In this document: in pieces, positions 54,239 through 63,625 of the stretch
Numbering within the stretch: the stretch's first letter is position 1
How the letters are laid out: every line of letters starts with the position of its first letter
Source: Pseudomonadales bacterium
GTDB taxonomy: Bacteria; Pseudomonadota; Gammaproteobacteria; Pseudomonadales; Azotimanducaceae
Direction of reading: 5' to 3'
Length of the DNA: 64,000 nt
NCBI GenBank assembly: GCA_017642855.1
Contig: JAEPOO010000001.1
Span: 963,072 to 1,027,071 of the forward strand
Notes under the pieces: model-generated
The model's input: the letters and a program-made list of their open reading frames with translations, nothing else
Database searches by the model: none
Told to the model about the DNA's origin: nothing
Translations under genes and position numbers: made by a program

Positions 54239-55141
54239 TTAATTTTTGTAGCCGTCGATAATCAGTTGGCGCATCCAGGCGTTTGCCTGGTCGCTGTCCG
54301 TGCTCTCATGCCAGTAAAGGTATGACTCGAGATGTGGCACTTCGAATGGGAGTTCCAGATACCGGGTTGGCGATGCCACGACGAGGAAATCTGCGAAAAT
54401 TTTCGGTACCGTCAGCGCGAAATTGGAATTGGACACCAGTTGCGGTGTCGATAGGTAGTGTTGGGTGCGCAATATCACGCTACGTTTTTTGCCCATCTTG
54501 CCGAGCGCCAGATCAACATGACCTAAACCACCGCGCCTTGATGAGATGTGAATGTGTTGCAGCTTGAGATAGGTATCAAGATCCAGTTTGTCACCAATCA
54601 ACTCATTGTCTTTGTTTACCACGCAAACATAAGGATGTGAGTACAGAGACGCCTGATTGATCTGCGGATCCGGTGTCAGTGGAATATCTATCGCGAGGTC
54701 GAGGTTGCCACTGGCCAGCTCGATATTCATATCTCGTCGGTGCACTTGGTAGCAGTCCACCGATACCTGCGGCGCTTCCTTTTTTATGAACTTGAACAGT
54801 TCAGGTAGAACAATGGCTTGGTTCAGGTCCGTCATACTCACTCGAAACCGTTTATCTGAGACTTTTGGATCGAATGACTCACTCTCCTGTACGCTGGAGC
54901 GAATCAGGGCAAGAGATTGGCGAACAGAACCGATAATATTTTGCGCAACGGGAGTCGGCACCATGCCTTCTGCAGTCCGAACGAAAAGTGGATCGTCGAA
55001 AAGATTCCTTAAACGAGACAGTGAATTTGAAACCGCCGGCTGGGTAATACCTATAATTTCCCCTGCCCGAGTCAGGTTCCCTTCAGTGTAGATGGCGTCA
55101 AATACCACAAACAGGTTGAGATCTATATCGCTGAGTTTCAT
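54239..55141 (-). CDS. LysR-family transcriptional regulator
   Basis: 300-residue LTTR. The winged helix lies in DLNLFVVFDAIYTEGNLTRAGEII ... AVSNSLSRLRNLFDDPLFVR (residues 6-60), and a substrate-binding domain follows. The DLN-LFVVFDAI start resembles the NodD/LeuO-like branch. Target unknown. It is divergent from gspE, about 100 bases away, and lies 26 bases from pyrB on the same strand. Confidence 0.9.
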   Translation of the reverse strand: MKLSDIDLNLFVVFDAIYTEGNLTRAGEIIGITQPAVSNSLSRLRNLFDDPLFVRTAEGMVPTPVAQNIIGSVRQSLALIRSSVQESESFDPKVSDKRFRVSMTDLNQAIVLPELFKFIKKEAPQVSVDCYQVHRRDMNIELASGNLDLAIDIPLTPDPQINQASLYSHPYVCVVNKDNELIGDKLDLDTYLKLQHIHISSRRGGLGHVDLALGKMGKKRSVILRTQHYLSTPQLVSNSNFALTVPKIFADFLVVASPTRYLELPFEVPHLESYLYWHESTDSDQANAWMRQLIIDGYKN

Positions 55142-55243
55142 GACTTACATTGCATCATCAGACTGAATCAAAATAATTAAACCAGATAAGTATCGCTTAT
55201 AGTATGCTCCTTTCGCCCAAGTTTGAAGCCCAATCCGAAAGCT

Positions 55244-56788
55244 ATGACAGAAGTATCTGAACAGGAAGTACCAGAAAGACCGAAGGCCGAAGTAGAAGCA
55301 GAACCGGTCGCAAATACGACATTGCTGCCATTTGGGTTCGCTAAACGCCATGGCATTGTCGTTTTACCCACGGAAGACAGCGCGGAAACCGCTGATGTGA
55401 TTTATCGAGAAGGACTTGCAGGAAACATCTTGGCGGAAGTTCGGCGGGTGAGCGGCAGAGATCTGGCGCCTAGACTGGTGGATGAAGCGACCTTTGATCA
55501 GTGTTTGTCGGACACCTATCAAAACGACTCCGGTACCGCGATGCAGATGATCGAGGATCTCGGAGATGAAGTGGATCTTTCGAGCCTGGCAGAAGCCATT
55601 CCCGAAACGGGTGATCTGCTCGAGCAGGATGATGACGCACCAGTCATCCGGCTGATCAACTCGTTGCTCGCCGAAGCAGTCAAAGTTTCAGCATCGGACA
55701 TCCATGTGGAAACTTATGAGACGAGGCTTGTCGTCCGTTTTCGTGTTGACGGTGTGTTGCGCGAAATCGTTTCTCCGAGACGAGCGTTGGCTCCATTGTT
55801 GGTTTCTCGTATCAAAGTTATGGCCAAGCTCGACATCGCGGAAAAGCGTCTGCCTCAGGACGGTCGTATTTCTGTTCGTGTCGGCGGCAAAGAAGTGGAT
55901 GTCCGTGTTTCGACCATTCCTGCCAGTAATGGTGAACGTGTGGTCATGCGTCTGTTGGATAAGCAGGAAGGGCGAAGGGATCTGGCTCATCTCGGTATGG
56001 GGCAGAACGACATGTCCCATATGACAACACTGGTTGAAAAGCCCCATGGTATTTTGCTCGTAACGGGTCCCACCGGTTCCGGAAAATCGACAACCCTGTA
56101 TGCCTGTCTGGACCAACTCAATGATCGCTCCAGGAACATCCTGACGGTCGAAGATCCCATCGAATATGACATTGAGGGCATTGGTCAGACGCAGGTCAAC
56201 AGCAAAGCGGATATGACTTTTGCGAAAGGGCTGAGAGCAATTCTGCGCCAGGACCCCGATGTTGTGATGGTCGGTGAGATTCGTGACTACGAAACAGCCG
56301 ATATTTCGGTACAGGCAAGTCTGACCGGACACCTGGTTCTGTCTACGCTTCACACCAACACTGCCATCGGTGCGGTCACCCGGCTTGGCAACATGGGCGT
56401 TCAGCCATATCTCCTGAGTAACTCATTGATCGGGTTGGTAGCACAACGCCTCGTCAGAGTGCTCTGTGAAGATTGTCGGGAGGCGTATACCGCAGACGAA
56501 TATGAATGCGATTTTCTAAAAGTGGACAAAACCAATCCGCCAACCCTTTACCGGCCTGTTGGCTGCGAAGCTTGTGCGGGGGAGGGGTACCGTGGTCGAA
56601 TGGGTATCTATGAGGTCGTTGCTGTCGATGATGAACTCAGAAGAATGATTCATAGCGGTGTGTCTGAACTCGATATGGAAGTGTATGTCAGAAGCCAGAC
56701 AACCGGTATTAGAGATGATGGTCGTGCGAGAATTCTTTCTGGCACAACCACCATCGACGAAGTACTTCGCGTCACCATGGACGACTGA
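55244..56788 (+). CDS. gspE: Type II secretion ATPase GspE
   Basis: 514-residue secretion ATPase. Walker A is GPTGSGKS (275-282). Also seen are RQDPDVVMVGEIRDYETADI (Walker B and Asp box), GHLVLSTLHTN (His box), and the four-cysteine zinc module CEDC ... CEAC near the C-terminus. It powers pseudopilus assembly from the cytoplasmic face. ATG 55244 is used; a TTG at 55223 would add seven residues. First gene of gspE-M. Confidence 0.96.
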   Translation: MTEVSEQEVPERPKAEVEAEPVANTTLLPFGFAKRHGIVVLPTEDSAETADVIYREGLAGNILAEVRRVSGRDLAPRLVDEATFDQCLSDTYQNDSGTAMQMIEDLGDEVDLSSLAEAIPETGDLLEQDDDAPVIRLINSLLAEAVKVSASDIHVETYETRLVVRFRVDGVLREIVSPRRALAPLLVSRIKVMAKLDIAEKRLPQDGRISVRVGGKEVDVRVSTIPASNGERVVMRLLDKQEGRRDLAHLGMGQNDMSHMTTLVEKPHGILLVTGPTGSGKSTTLYACLDQLNDRSRNILTVEDPIEYDIEGIGQTQVNSKADMTFAKGLRAILRQDPDVVMVGEIRDYETADISVQASLTGHLVLSTLHTNTAIGAVTRLGNMGVQPYLLSNSLIGLVAQRLVRVLCEDCREAYTADEYECDFLKVDKTNPPTLYRPVGCEACAGEGYRGRMGIYEVVAVDDELRRMIHSGVSELDMEVYVRSQTTGIRDDGRARILSGTTTIDEVLRVTMDD

Positions 56789-56798
56789 GAGAAGCTGA

Positions 56799-58022
56799 TT
56801 GGCTGCTTTTGAATACAGTGCCCTGAATGCTCGTGGTCGAGAAGAAAAGGGTGTCCTCGAAGCTGACAGTGTTCGTCAGGTCAGGCAGATTTTGCGAGAC
56901 AAGGGGCTTACTCCGCTCGGCGTAAATCCAACCCGAAAGAAAGAAGCATCCAGCGGTCCAAATCCGTTATCTGAACTCTTTAAGCCGTCTTTGTCCGTCA
57001 GCGAGAGAGCACTGGTGACTCGCCAGTTGGCGACGCTGATTGCTGCAGGCCTGCCTGTTGAAGAAGCGCTTCTGGCGGTGTCTAAACAAAGCCAAAAGCC
57101 TGCCACAAACAGTATGTTGATTACTGTCCGATCCAAGGTCATGGAAGGATTTTCGCTAGCCAATGCGCTGGCAGAATATCCGCGTGCTTTTCCTTCCCTG
57201 CACAGGGCAACAGTCGCTGCGGGAGAGTCCGCCGGACACCTGGATCTGGTGCTCAATCGGTTGGCTGACTTCACAGAATCACAACAGGAGTCTGCCTCCA
57301 GAATTAAACAGGCACTCGTTTACCCGGTCATTCTCTTTGTCCTGACCGTGCTCATCCTTGCCGGGCTGCTTGGTTACGTCGTGCCCGATATCGTTAAAGT
57401 CTTTGCAGAATCAGAGCAGGCACTACCCTGGTTAACTACGGCCGTGATCGCGGCCAGTGATTTTGTTGTGGACTATGGACTGGTCATATTTGTTCTTGCG
57501 GTTGTTATTGTCCTGGGAACCAATCGGATCTTGAAAGTGCCCTCGATTAGACTGACCTGGCATCGCTGGATTCTTGGATTACCCATCGCCGGAAAGTTAT
57601 CGAGAGGGACGAATACAGCACAGTTCGCCAGCACGCTGAGTATTCTGTCTTCCAGTGGTGTGCCCCTGGTGGATGCCATGCGAATTGCCGGTGAGGTGCT
57701 CTCTAACACCTGGCTTCGCCGAAACGTGAGTGAGGCGACTGTCCGTGTGAGTGAGGGATCCAGTCTCTCTAAAGCACTCGAAGTCAGTGGCTATTTTCCA
57801 CCAATGATGCTGCATATGATTGCCTCCGGAGAGAGCAGTGGAGAGCTGGATGACATGCTTGAGAGGGTGGCTCGTCACCAGCAGCAGGATGCGGAATTGT
57901 TGATGAGCATGTTGCTTAGCCTGTTTGGTCCGATCATGTTGATTGTCATGGGTGGCGCCGTGTTTACCATTGTGATGGCAATCCTATTGCCTATCATTAA
58001 TCTCAATCAGCTGGTCGTATGA
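56799..58022 (+). CDS. gspF: Type II secretion inner-membrane protein GspF
   Basis: 407-residue platform protein with three membrane segments and two GspF domains. It begins AAFEYSALNARGREEKGVLEAD, as normal, and has the paired ATLIAAGLPVEEAL and STLSILSSSGVPLVDAM repeats. The start is TTG 56799, 10 bases after the gspE stop, following GAGAAG. Confidence 0.96.
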   Translation: MAAFEYSALNARGREEKGVLEADSVRQVRQILRDKGLTPLGVNPTRKKEASSGPNPLSELFKPSLSVSERALVTRQLATLIAAGLPVEEALLAVSKQSQKPATNSMLITVRSKVMEGFSLANALAEYPRAFPSLHRATVAAGESAGHLDLVLNRLADFTESQQESASRIKQALVYPVILFVLTVLILAGLLGYVVPDIVKVFAESEQALPWLTTAVIAASDFVVDYGLVIFVLAVVIVLGTNRILKVPSIRLTWHRWILGLPIAGKLSRGTNTAQFASTLSILSSSGVPLVDAMRIAGEVLSNTWLRRNVSEATVRVSEGSSLSKALEVSGYFPPMMLHMIASGESSGELDDMLERVARHQQQDAELLMSMLLSLFGPIMLIVMGGAVFTIVMAILLPIINLNQLVV

Positions 58023-58079
58023 CGAGTTCATCGCTTGTTCAGTGATTTACAGTAAAATTCGCGTTTCCAGGAGTTTATG

Positions 58080-58514
58080 ATGAAAAGAACGACGCTGAGT
58101 CGGAGAGCAAGAGGGTTTACCCTGATTGAGATCATGGTGGTTGTCGTGATTCTCGGTATTTTGTCCGCCCTGATTGTTCCCAACATCATAGGGCGCCCGG
58201 ACGAAGCCAGAGTCGCGGCTGCGACACTGGGTGTCCAGGAAGTTGGTAAAGCGCTGGAATTTTATCGTCTGGACAACGGTTTCTACCCCAGTACGGATCA
58301 GGGCCTTGAAGCGCTCGTTAGCGAACCCACCGGATTCCCTGAGCCACGAAAGTGGAACCCAGAAGGCTATCTCAAATCTGTCCCCGAGGACCCCTGGGGG
58401 GAGCCCTACCTTTATTACAATGAAGACCGCAGCATAGAAGTGTATTCCTTCGGTGCGGATCGTCAGGAAGGCGGCGAAGGCGTCGATGCGGATATTCTTC
58501 TGTCAGAGCTATAA
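58080..58514 (+). CDS. gspG: Major pseudopilin GspG
   Basis: 144-residue major pseudopilin. The prepilin cleavage site is RG|FTLIEIMVVVVILGILSALIVPNI, with the conserved E5. The C-terminus has the calcium-binding region GEPYLYYNE ... YSFGADRQEGGEG typical of GspG. Two ATGs are adjacent; the second has AGGAG at 6 bases. Confidence 0.97.
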   Translation: MKRTTLSRRARGFTLIEIMVVVVILGILSALIVPNIIGRPDEARVAAATLGVQEVGKALEFYRLDNGFYPSTDQGLEALVSEPTGFPEPRKWNPEGYLKSVPEDPWGEPYLYYNEDRSIEVYSFGADRQEGGEGVDADILLSEL

Positions 58515-59019
58515 GTCTCGTCATCAGGGATTTACCCTGATTGAAATCCTTGTTGTTCTCTTTATCGTGACTGTCCTTGCCGGGCTGACTGTCGCAAGCT
58601 TGCCCGCGTTTGTTCAGAACGCTGACTTCGATACAGAAACCCGCAGGTTGGCGCTGCTCTTTTCAATGGCGCGTAACGAAGCGATGCTCGATTCCAGTGA
58701 GTTTGGTTTTCGTCGAACTGAGAGAGGTTACGAGTTTCTGCGATTTGATGACGGCAGTCGAAGCTGGAAGAAAGCCGCCTCGCCGTTTCATGAACGCCCG
58801 TTGCCTGAAGATCTGAGGATGACGGTGCGGGCAGATGCCGAAGGGTTCAGGTTGCTCGGTGAGAATCTGCCGCCGATTCTGATCTTGTCTAGTGGTGAGA
58901 CCACACCTTTTAGAATCATCCTTGAATCACGCAACGGCGGTGAAGAGTACACCTTCAGATCAGATGGTTACGGTGACTTTCGCTGGGATCACGAAAATGA
59001 GGACCCGGATGAAAGCTAA
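58483..59019 (+). CDS. gspH: Minor pseudopilin GspH
   Basis: 178-residue minor pseudopilin with HQG|FTLIEILVVLFIVTVLAGL as cleavage site and hydrophobic helix. The C-terminal domain is of the GspH/FimT type (LRMTVRADAEGFRL). ATG 58483 lies inside the end of gspG; the longer frame from 58453 is possible but less likely. Confidence 0.92.
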   Translation, partial: SMRIFFCQSYKSRHQGFTLIEILVVLFIVTVLAGLTVASLPAFVQNADFDTETRRLALLFSMARNEAMLDSSEFGFRRTERGYEFLRFDDGSRSWKKAASPFHERPLPEDLRMTVRADAEGFRLLGENLPPILILSSGETTPFRIILESRNGGEEYTFRSDGYGDFRWDHENEDPDES

Positions 59020-59383
59020 CCGAGGATTCACCCTGGTCGAGGTGATGGTCGCGCTCGTGGTATTTGCCGTGGTATCCGTTGCTCTGGTACGGAATACCAC
59101 GCAAAGCTTGCGCCAGGCAGGACAGATTCAGGAAAAAACGATTGCCTGGTGGCTTGCAGAAAACCGGATGTCTGCGTTACGTATGTTAGAGCGTAGTGAC
59201 AATAATTTTCCTTCCGTTGGTGTGTCCCGTGAAGTGATCGAGACCGGTGATGTCAGCTGGGAAGTTGAGACAGACATCGAGTCGACAGAGAATGATTATG
59301 TGCGACGTGTCGTGGTCAGTGTCTACCGAGAGTCCAATGATGTGTCTAGTGTCGAACTTGTAGGATTCCTGGGGCGGTACTAG
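59009..59383 (+). CDS. gspI: Minor pseudopilin GspI
   Basis: 124-residue minor pseudopilin: NRG|FTLVEVMVALVVFAVVSVALV cleavage and helix, then AWWLAENRMSALR typical of GspI. It overlaps gspH by 11 bases, and gspJ begins on the next base after its stop. Confidence 0.93.
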   Translation: MKANRGFTLVEVMVALVVFAVVSVALVRNTTQSLRQAGQIQEKTIAWWLAENRMSALRMLERSDNNFPSVGVSREVIETGDVSWEVETDIESTENDYVRRVVVSVYRESNDVSSVELVGFLGRY

Positions 59384-60136
59384 GTGCGTCATCTCACTCA
59401 AATTCGAAAATCGACCCAGGGCTTCACTTTGCTGGAGTTGCTGGTCTCCATTTCTATCTTTTCGATACTGGGTCTTGGCGCATACCAGATGTTGCAGACG
59501 GTGATTCAGAGCAATGAACGGGTGAGAGAAGCCAGTGAAGGTGCGACCAGTTTGAACCTGGCTTTTTCGACCTTGCAGAGAGACTTTAACCAGTTCGTGC
59601 CGAGACAGGTGCGAGACCAGTATGGTGATCCAGTTGCGCCGCTTGTGTTTGAAAATGAAGACTATGCGGTTGAATTCACGAAAGGCGGCTGGAGTAATCC
59701 GGCTGGCAGGAGTCGAAGTCGATTGCAGCGGGTTGCCTACAGTATCGACTACGACGAAGAGACCTTGTCTAGACACTTCTGGGAGGTGCTTGATCGTGCT
59801 GAAGATTCGGAGCCCATCAGTCAGGTCCTGCTCGAAGGTGTCACTGACTTCCGAGTGACTGGTTTTGTCGATGATTCAACCTCAGCCTTGGAATCCGAAT
59901 TTGAACTGGAGGAAGAGCAGCAGCAGGCGCCCATCGGTGTAGAGGTCGTGATCGCGGTCGAGGGTGTGGGTGAAGTCGAAAGGCTGTTTCAGTTGGTTGA
60001 TCCTTTTAACGCGCAGCGGCTTCGTGATCAGCGTGGCGTTAATGACGATACAGAAGGCGGCGAAAACACATCGAGTCCCGATGAACCTGAAACGGATCGT
60101 CGCGCGATCACGCCCGGCGACTCCGACGATGAATAG
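59384..60136 (+). CDS. gspJ: Minor pseudopilin GspJ
   Basis: 250-residue minor pseudopilin. TQG|FTLLELLVSISIFSILGLGAY is the cleavage site and helix. QRDFNQFVPRQVRDQYGDP is typical of GspJ. The last 35 residues form an unusual acidic, low-complexity tail (TEGGENTSSPDEPETD ... GDSDDE). The start is GTG, directly after the gspI stop. Confidence 0.92.
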   Translation: MRHLTQIRKSTQGFTLLELLVSISIFSILGLGAYQMLQTVIQSNERVREASEGATSLNLAFSTLQRDFNQFVPRQVRDQYGDPVAPLVFENEDYAVEFTKGGWSNPAGRSRSRLQRVAYSIDYDEETLSRHFWEVLDRAEDSEPISQVLLEGVTDFRVTGFVDDSTSALESEFELEEEQQQAPIGVEVVIAVEGVGEVERLFQLVDPFNAQRLRDQRGVNDDTEGGENTSSPDEPETDRRAITPGDSDDE

Positions 60137-61106
60137 GAATAAGCAGACGGGCATCGCTCTGGTTGCGATTCTGCTGATTGTCGCATTAGGCACTGTGATG
60201 GCAGCGTCTATGGTCGTTGAGCAGCAGGCATCTATTCAGGCTACTCGCGGATTTTTGGATAGAGGACAGGCGCTGCAATACGCCTTGGGTGGCGAAGAAC
60301 TTGCCCGGCAGGTTCTTTATGAAGACTTTTCTGAAGATGAAGATACCGATCACCTATTAGAGGCGTGGGCAAGTGATGATCTTCATTACGAATTTGAAGA
60401 TGGGGAAGTCAATCTAAAGATCACGGATCTCCAAAGCCTGATAAATCTAAACCTTCTATCGCAAAAGAATCCGGGTAATGCCCCGTCACGGCAAAGACTG
60501 TTGAATCTGATCAATGCGATGGGTCTTGATCCTGCCATTGTCGACCGGATCCAGGATTGGATCGACGAAGATTCCGGCGCTCGCGTTACCGGTGCAGAAG
60601 ATTTTGAATACCTGGCCTTCGATCCGCCTTATCGAACCGGCAATACCCTGATGGCCGATTCATCGGAGATCGCGCTGCTCGGTATGGAGCCCGAGTGGTT
60701 CCAGCAGTTAATGCCTTACCTGACTGCGCTGCCGGATGAGATGACGGTTTTGAATGTGAATACGGCACAGGCTGCAGTGCTCCAATCACTTGCTCCCGGT
60801 CTCTCTTATGAGGCTGCGGAAGCGATAACCCAGCGAAGAGACGAAGAGGGCGGTTACCAATCGTTGCAGGCTTTTCGACAGGTGCCAGAGCTCGCGGGTC
60901 TTCCGGGACTCCAGGACGGAGGTCTTGGTGTACAATCTGAGTTTTTCGAGATTCGGATCATCGCAAGATACCAGGATCGATTCAGTTACCTGACCAGTAT
61001 TCTTCATCGCAATTCATTAGACGGCAGTATGCGAATTCTTTATCGCGACTTTTCCAAGACATTCAGGGTAAGCCCGGTTCCCGTGACGGAGGAACAAAGT
61101 GGCTGA
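60129..61106 (+). CDS. gspK: Minor pseudopilin GspK
   Basis: 325-residue tip pseudopilin. QTG|IALVAILLIVALGTVMAASMV is the cleavage site and helix, without the E5 found in other pseudopilins, as normal for GspK. ITDLQSLINLNLL and LNVNTAQAAVLQSLAPGLS show the two helical SAM-like domains. ATG 60129 overlaps gspJ by 8 bases; the longer open frame to 59964 is a shadow of gspJ. Confidence 0.94.
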   Translation: MNRNKQTGIALVAILLIVALGTVMAASMVVEQQASIQATRGFLDRGQALQYALGGEELARQVLYEDFSEDEDTDHLLEAWASDDLHYEFEDGEVNLKITDLQSLINLNLLSQKNPGNAPSRQRLLNLINAMGLDPAIVDRIQDWIDEDSGARVTGAEDFEYLAFDPPYRTGNTLMADSSEIALLGMEPEWFQQLMPYLTALPDEMTVLNVNTAQAAVLQSLAPGLSYEAAEAITQRRDEEGGYQSLQAFRQVPELAGLPGLQDGGLGVQSEFFEIRIIARYQDRFSYLTSILHRNSLDGSMRILYRDFSKTFRVSPVPVTEEQSG

Positions 61107-62301
61107 GACACTTTTCTTTCGACTTAATTCTGAAGGGGTCCAGTGGTTGCTGTTCGATCAGTTCGGCAACAAAAAAGATCAGGCTGTTGGAGATCTATCT
61201 TCGTTTAACGATACGTTCGATGAGGAATTCAATGGTCGGGCCATATTTGTCGTTCCCGGTGAGGATGTCCTGAACACACTGGCCAATGTGCCGAGTCGTC
61301 AGTACCGCCAGATCGTCCAGGCGGTGCCGTACGTTATCGAAGAACAGTTAGCGACAGATGTAGAAGACTGTTTCTTCGCTTTGGGTGAACGCAATCAGCA
61401 GGGCGATATTCTGGTGAGTGTCTGTGACCTTGAGCAGATAGAAAAATGGTCAGAGTTTCTCGGAGAGCTCAGCCTGAATATCGACACCATGGTATCCGAG
61501 ACCAGCCTTGTTCATAGCAATGGTATACATTCGGTGATTGATGGACATCGGGCTCATGTTCGGTGGGCCAATGGCGATGGACTCACCGTGCCTTCAAACC
61601 AGCTTCCCCTGGTACTCGGATCTGATGATGATCCTGAGCCCCTTGAAATAGCCGGCACTGAAGCGTCGCTAGACGCCATGTCGCTTCAATTAGGGGAGGT
61701 CGAAGCAACGGAACGTCAAGTGATTCGGACTGTTATCGAAGAAGACGGTTTCTATCTGCTCTGCCGTCAGTTCGATGGTACCGAGACCAATTTATTACAG
61801 GGGCCTTATAAGATTGAGGTCAAACGATCCGGTGTCCAGGTTGTGTGGCGCTCGGTTGCGATTCTTTCCGGCATCGCGGTTTTGCTGCACCTACTGCTTC
61901 TGACAGGGCAGGGTGTCTTCTTGTCTCGAAAGGCGGATGAATATCAGTCCGCGACCACGACGCTTTACAAAAGTGTGTTTCCCAATGACCGGAACGTGCG
62001 AGATGTTCGAAGACGATGGAATTCTCACCTCGGTCGTTCCAGTGGTTCAGGTAGTGAGTTTATTGCTTTGTTGGCGCAAGCCACACCGGGATTAACCGGG
62101 GCCGGTCTTACTTTGCAAAATGTGAATTTCAATGAAAGTCGCGGCGACCTGATACTTCAGGTCCTCGGGGATCGGTCAGAGTCGCTCGTCCAATATTCGC
62201 AGAAACTTTCCGCAGACGGCCTTAATGCAGAAATCGGTACCATCAGCCAGGAAGGCGCCAGTGTTCGAGGCAGTATCAAGATTAGAGGCGGGTCATCATG
62301 A
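61099..62301 (+). CDS. gspL: Type II secretion protein GspL
   Basis: 400-residue bitopic protein: a cytoplasmic actin-like domain (residues 1-240, VVPGEDVLNTLANVPSRQYRQIVQAVPYVIEEQLA in parts) that binds GspE, one membrane helix near residues 252-275 and a periplasmic ferredoxin-like domain. The start is GTG 61099 after GGAGGAA, overlapping gspK by 8 bases. Confidence 0.93.
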   Translation: MAETLFFRLNSEGVQWLLFDQFGNKKDQAVGDLSSFNDTFDEEFNGRAIFVVPGEDVLNTLANVPSRQYRQIVQAVPYVIEEQLATDVEDCFFALGERNQQGDILVSVCDLEQIEKWSEFLGELSLNIDTMVSETSLVHSNGIHSVIDGHRAHVRWANGDGLTVPSNQLPLVLGSDDDPEPLEIAGTEASLDAMSLQLGEVEATERQVIRTVIEEDGFYLLCRQFDGTETNLLQGPYKIEVKRSGVQVVWRSVAILSGIAVLLHLLLLTGQGVFLSRKADEYQSATTTLYKSVFPNDRNVRDVRRRWNSHLGRSSGSGSEFIALLAQATPGLTGAGLTLQNVNFNESRGDLILQVLGDRSESLVQYSQKLSADGLNAEIGTISQEGASVRGSIKIRGGSS

Positions 62302-62786
62302 GGGCCTCCATCGCTGAACTTCGAGAACGTTTTGATGCCCTCGAGACCCGAGAACAAGCAGCGCTCGTCGTGCTGGGGGGCTTTTTGGCTATTCTGGTGT
62401 TCTACTTTGCGCTTTGGACACCGGCCTATGACTACCTGGAAGACAGTCAGGCAGATCACGACCGACACCTGAAACTGCTGACGTATTTGCAATCCACAGA
62501 AGCCGAAGCCAGGGCAGCTGCGCAGGGTGGGGCGAAGCCCTCTGCAGGTCGAAATCTTCTGACTTCGGTATCGCGGACTGCTCAGACAATCGGCATCAAC
62601 CCCAGCCGAATGCAGCCTGAGGGTAGTGGTGCGGTCAGTGTCTGGTTCGAGTCAGTGCCTTTCACACAATTGATGCTGTGGCTAGAACGTCTTGAGTCAC
62701 AACAGAGCATCGTTGTTCGTCAGATATCTATCGATAGACGTGATGAACCGGGTCGGGTTTCTGCGAGACTGGTGCTACGCAGTTAG
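62298..62786 (+). CDS. gspM: Type II secretion protein GspM
   Basis: 162-residue bitopic protein with a single N-terminal membrane helix (AALVVLGGFLAILVFYFALW, about residues 21-40) and a small periplasmic domain that pairs with GspL. It overlaps gspL by 4 bases. No gspN follows; it is the last gene of the operon, ending 7 bases from a convergent gene. Confidence 0.9.
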   Translation: MRASIAELRERFDALETREQAALVVLGGFLAILVFYFALWTPAYDYLEDSQADHDRHLKLLTYLQSTEAEARAAAQGGAKPSAGRNLLTSVSRTAQTIGINPSRMQPEGSGAVSVWFESVPFTQLMLWLERLESQQSIVVRQISIDRRDEPGRVSARLVLRS

Positions 62787-62793
62787 ATGTCGT

Positions 62794-63405
62794 CTAGATA
62801 GTCAAAAGCCAGAGTGCAGCACCGCCCACAATGCCGACTTGTCTGGGCACGTTGCCGGTCTCCTTTAAACGGTTTGCAACGGTTTCCGTTGGGTCTTCCC
62901 CATAAAGCACGCGGTTAATGACGGGTACCTCAAAGACAGACACACTGATGGCGATGGCGAAGGTTGTTGCTAACAACAGCGCTTGAGGCCAAGTTTCCAA
63001 TGGCAACAAGAGATACAGAAGAATGCAGAGAGACCAGTTAGCCACGGGCCCTCCAACGCTCATTGAGATGAATTGGCCTCGTGTGTTGAGCTCATCTTTG
63101 AAAGTGAACATAAAAAAAGACTTCGGTTCTTTAGCCACGGGCGACACGGCGCCCGAAATTCGCGCTCCCGTAAAGTGACCCCACTCGTGTGCCAGGTAGG
63201 CGACCGCAGTACCAGCGAAAATCGCATTGAGCAGTGCGACGGCTTCCGCAAGCAGCCAGCCAGTTGCGCTGGCCCAGGCATCGGCGGCACCCCACAGAGT
63301 GAGTGCAGCCAGCACGTAAGCGCCGTGACGTACCGCCACGCTTTGTAATCGTTCACGGTCTCGTTTCTTACGTTCGTCGGCTTCCAGCTCTGTCGTCTCA
63401 CTCAT
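62794..63405 (-). CDS. M50-type membrane metalloprotease-like protein
   Basis: 203-residue integral membrane protein with about five hydrophobic segments. The zinc motif H73-E74-W-G-H77 lies in a membrane segment (YLAHEWGHFTGA), as in site-2 proteases. VGGPVANWSLCILLYLLLP, the second family region, has the GxxxN pattern typical of M50. It is small and lacks a PDZ domain. The substrate is unknown. Convergent with gspM. Confidence 0.72.
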   Translation of the reverse strand: MSETTELEADERKKRDRERLQSVAVRHGAYVLAALTLWGAADAWASATGWLLAEAVALLNAIFAGTAVAYLAHEWGHFTGARISGAVSPVAKEPKSFFMFTFKDELNTRGQFISMSVGGPVANWSLCILLYLLLPLETWPQALLLATTFAIAISVSVFEVPVINRVLYGEDPTETVANRLKETGNVPRQVGIVGGAALWLLTI

Positions 63406-63625
63406 TATTTATCATCCTCTGTCGATTCTCATTTTGACTGAAAGTGTTTGCTACCTTTGGGCCATCGGGCCATCCAGTTTTCCGCGCCATCCCGTTTGAA
63501 CGTTCGGAGTATAGGGAATTGCGCTTGAATGATGGCCTGGACAACCATATCGGCAACATTTCAGGTGCTTTGAGTCGTCGACTTTCTCCGCACCTTCGGC
63601 GTAAAAATTGCTTTTAAGATGAGTA

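Noticed and set aside
63406..63625. Small gene between the M50-like protein and the monooxygenase
   Set aside because: Short frames only, no ribosome-binding site and no family similarity; a GGGCCATC direct repeat near 63460 is too short to mean anything.
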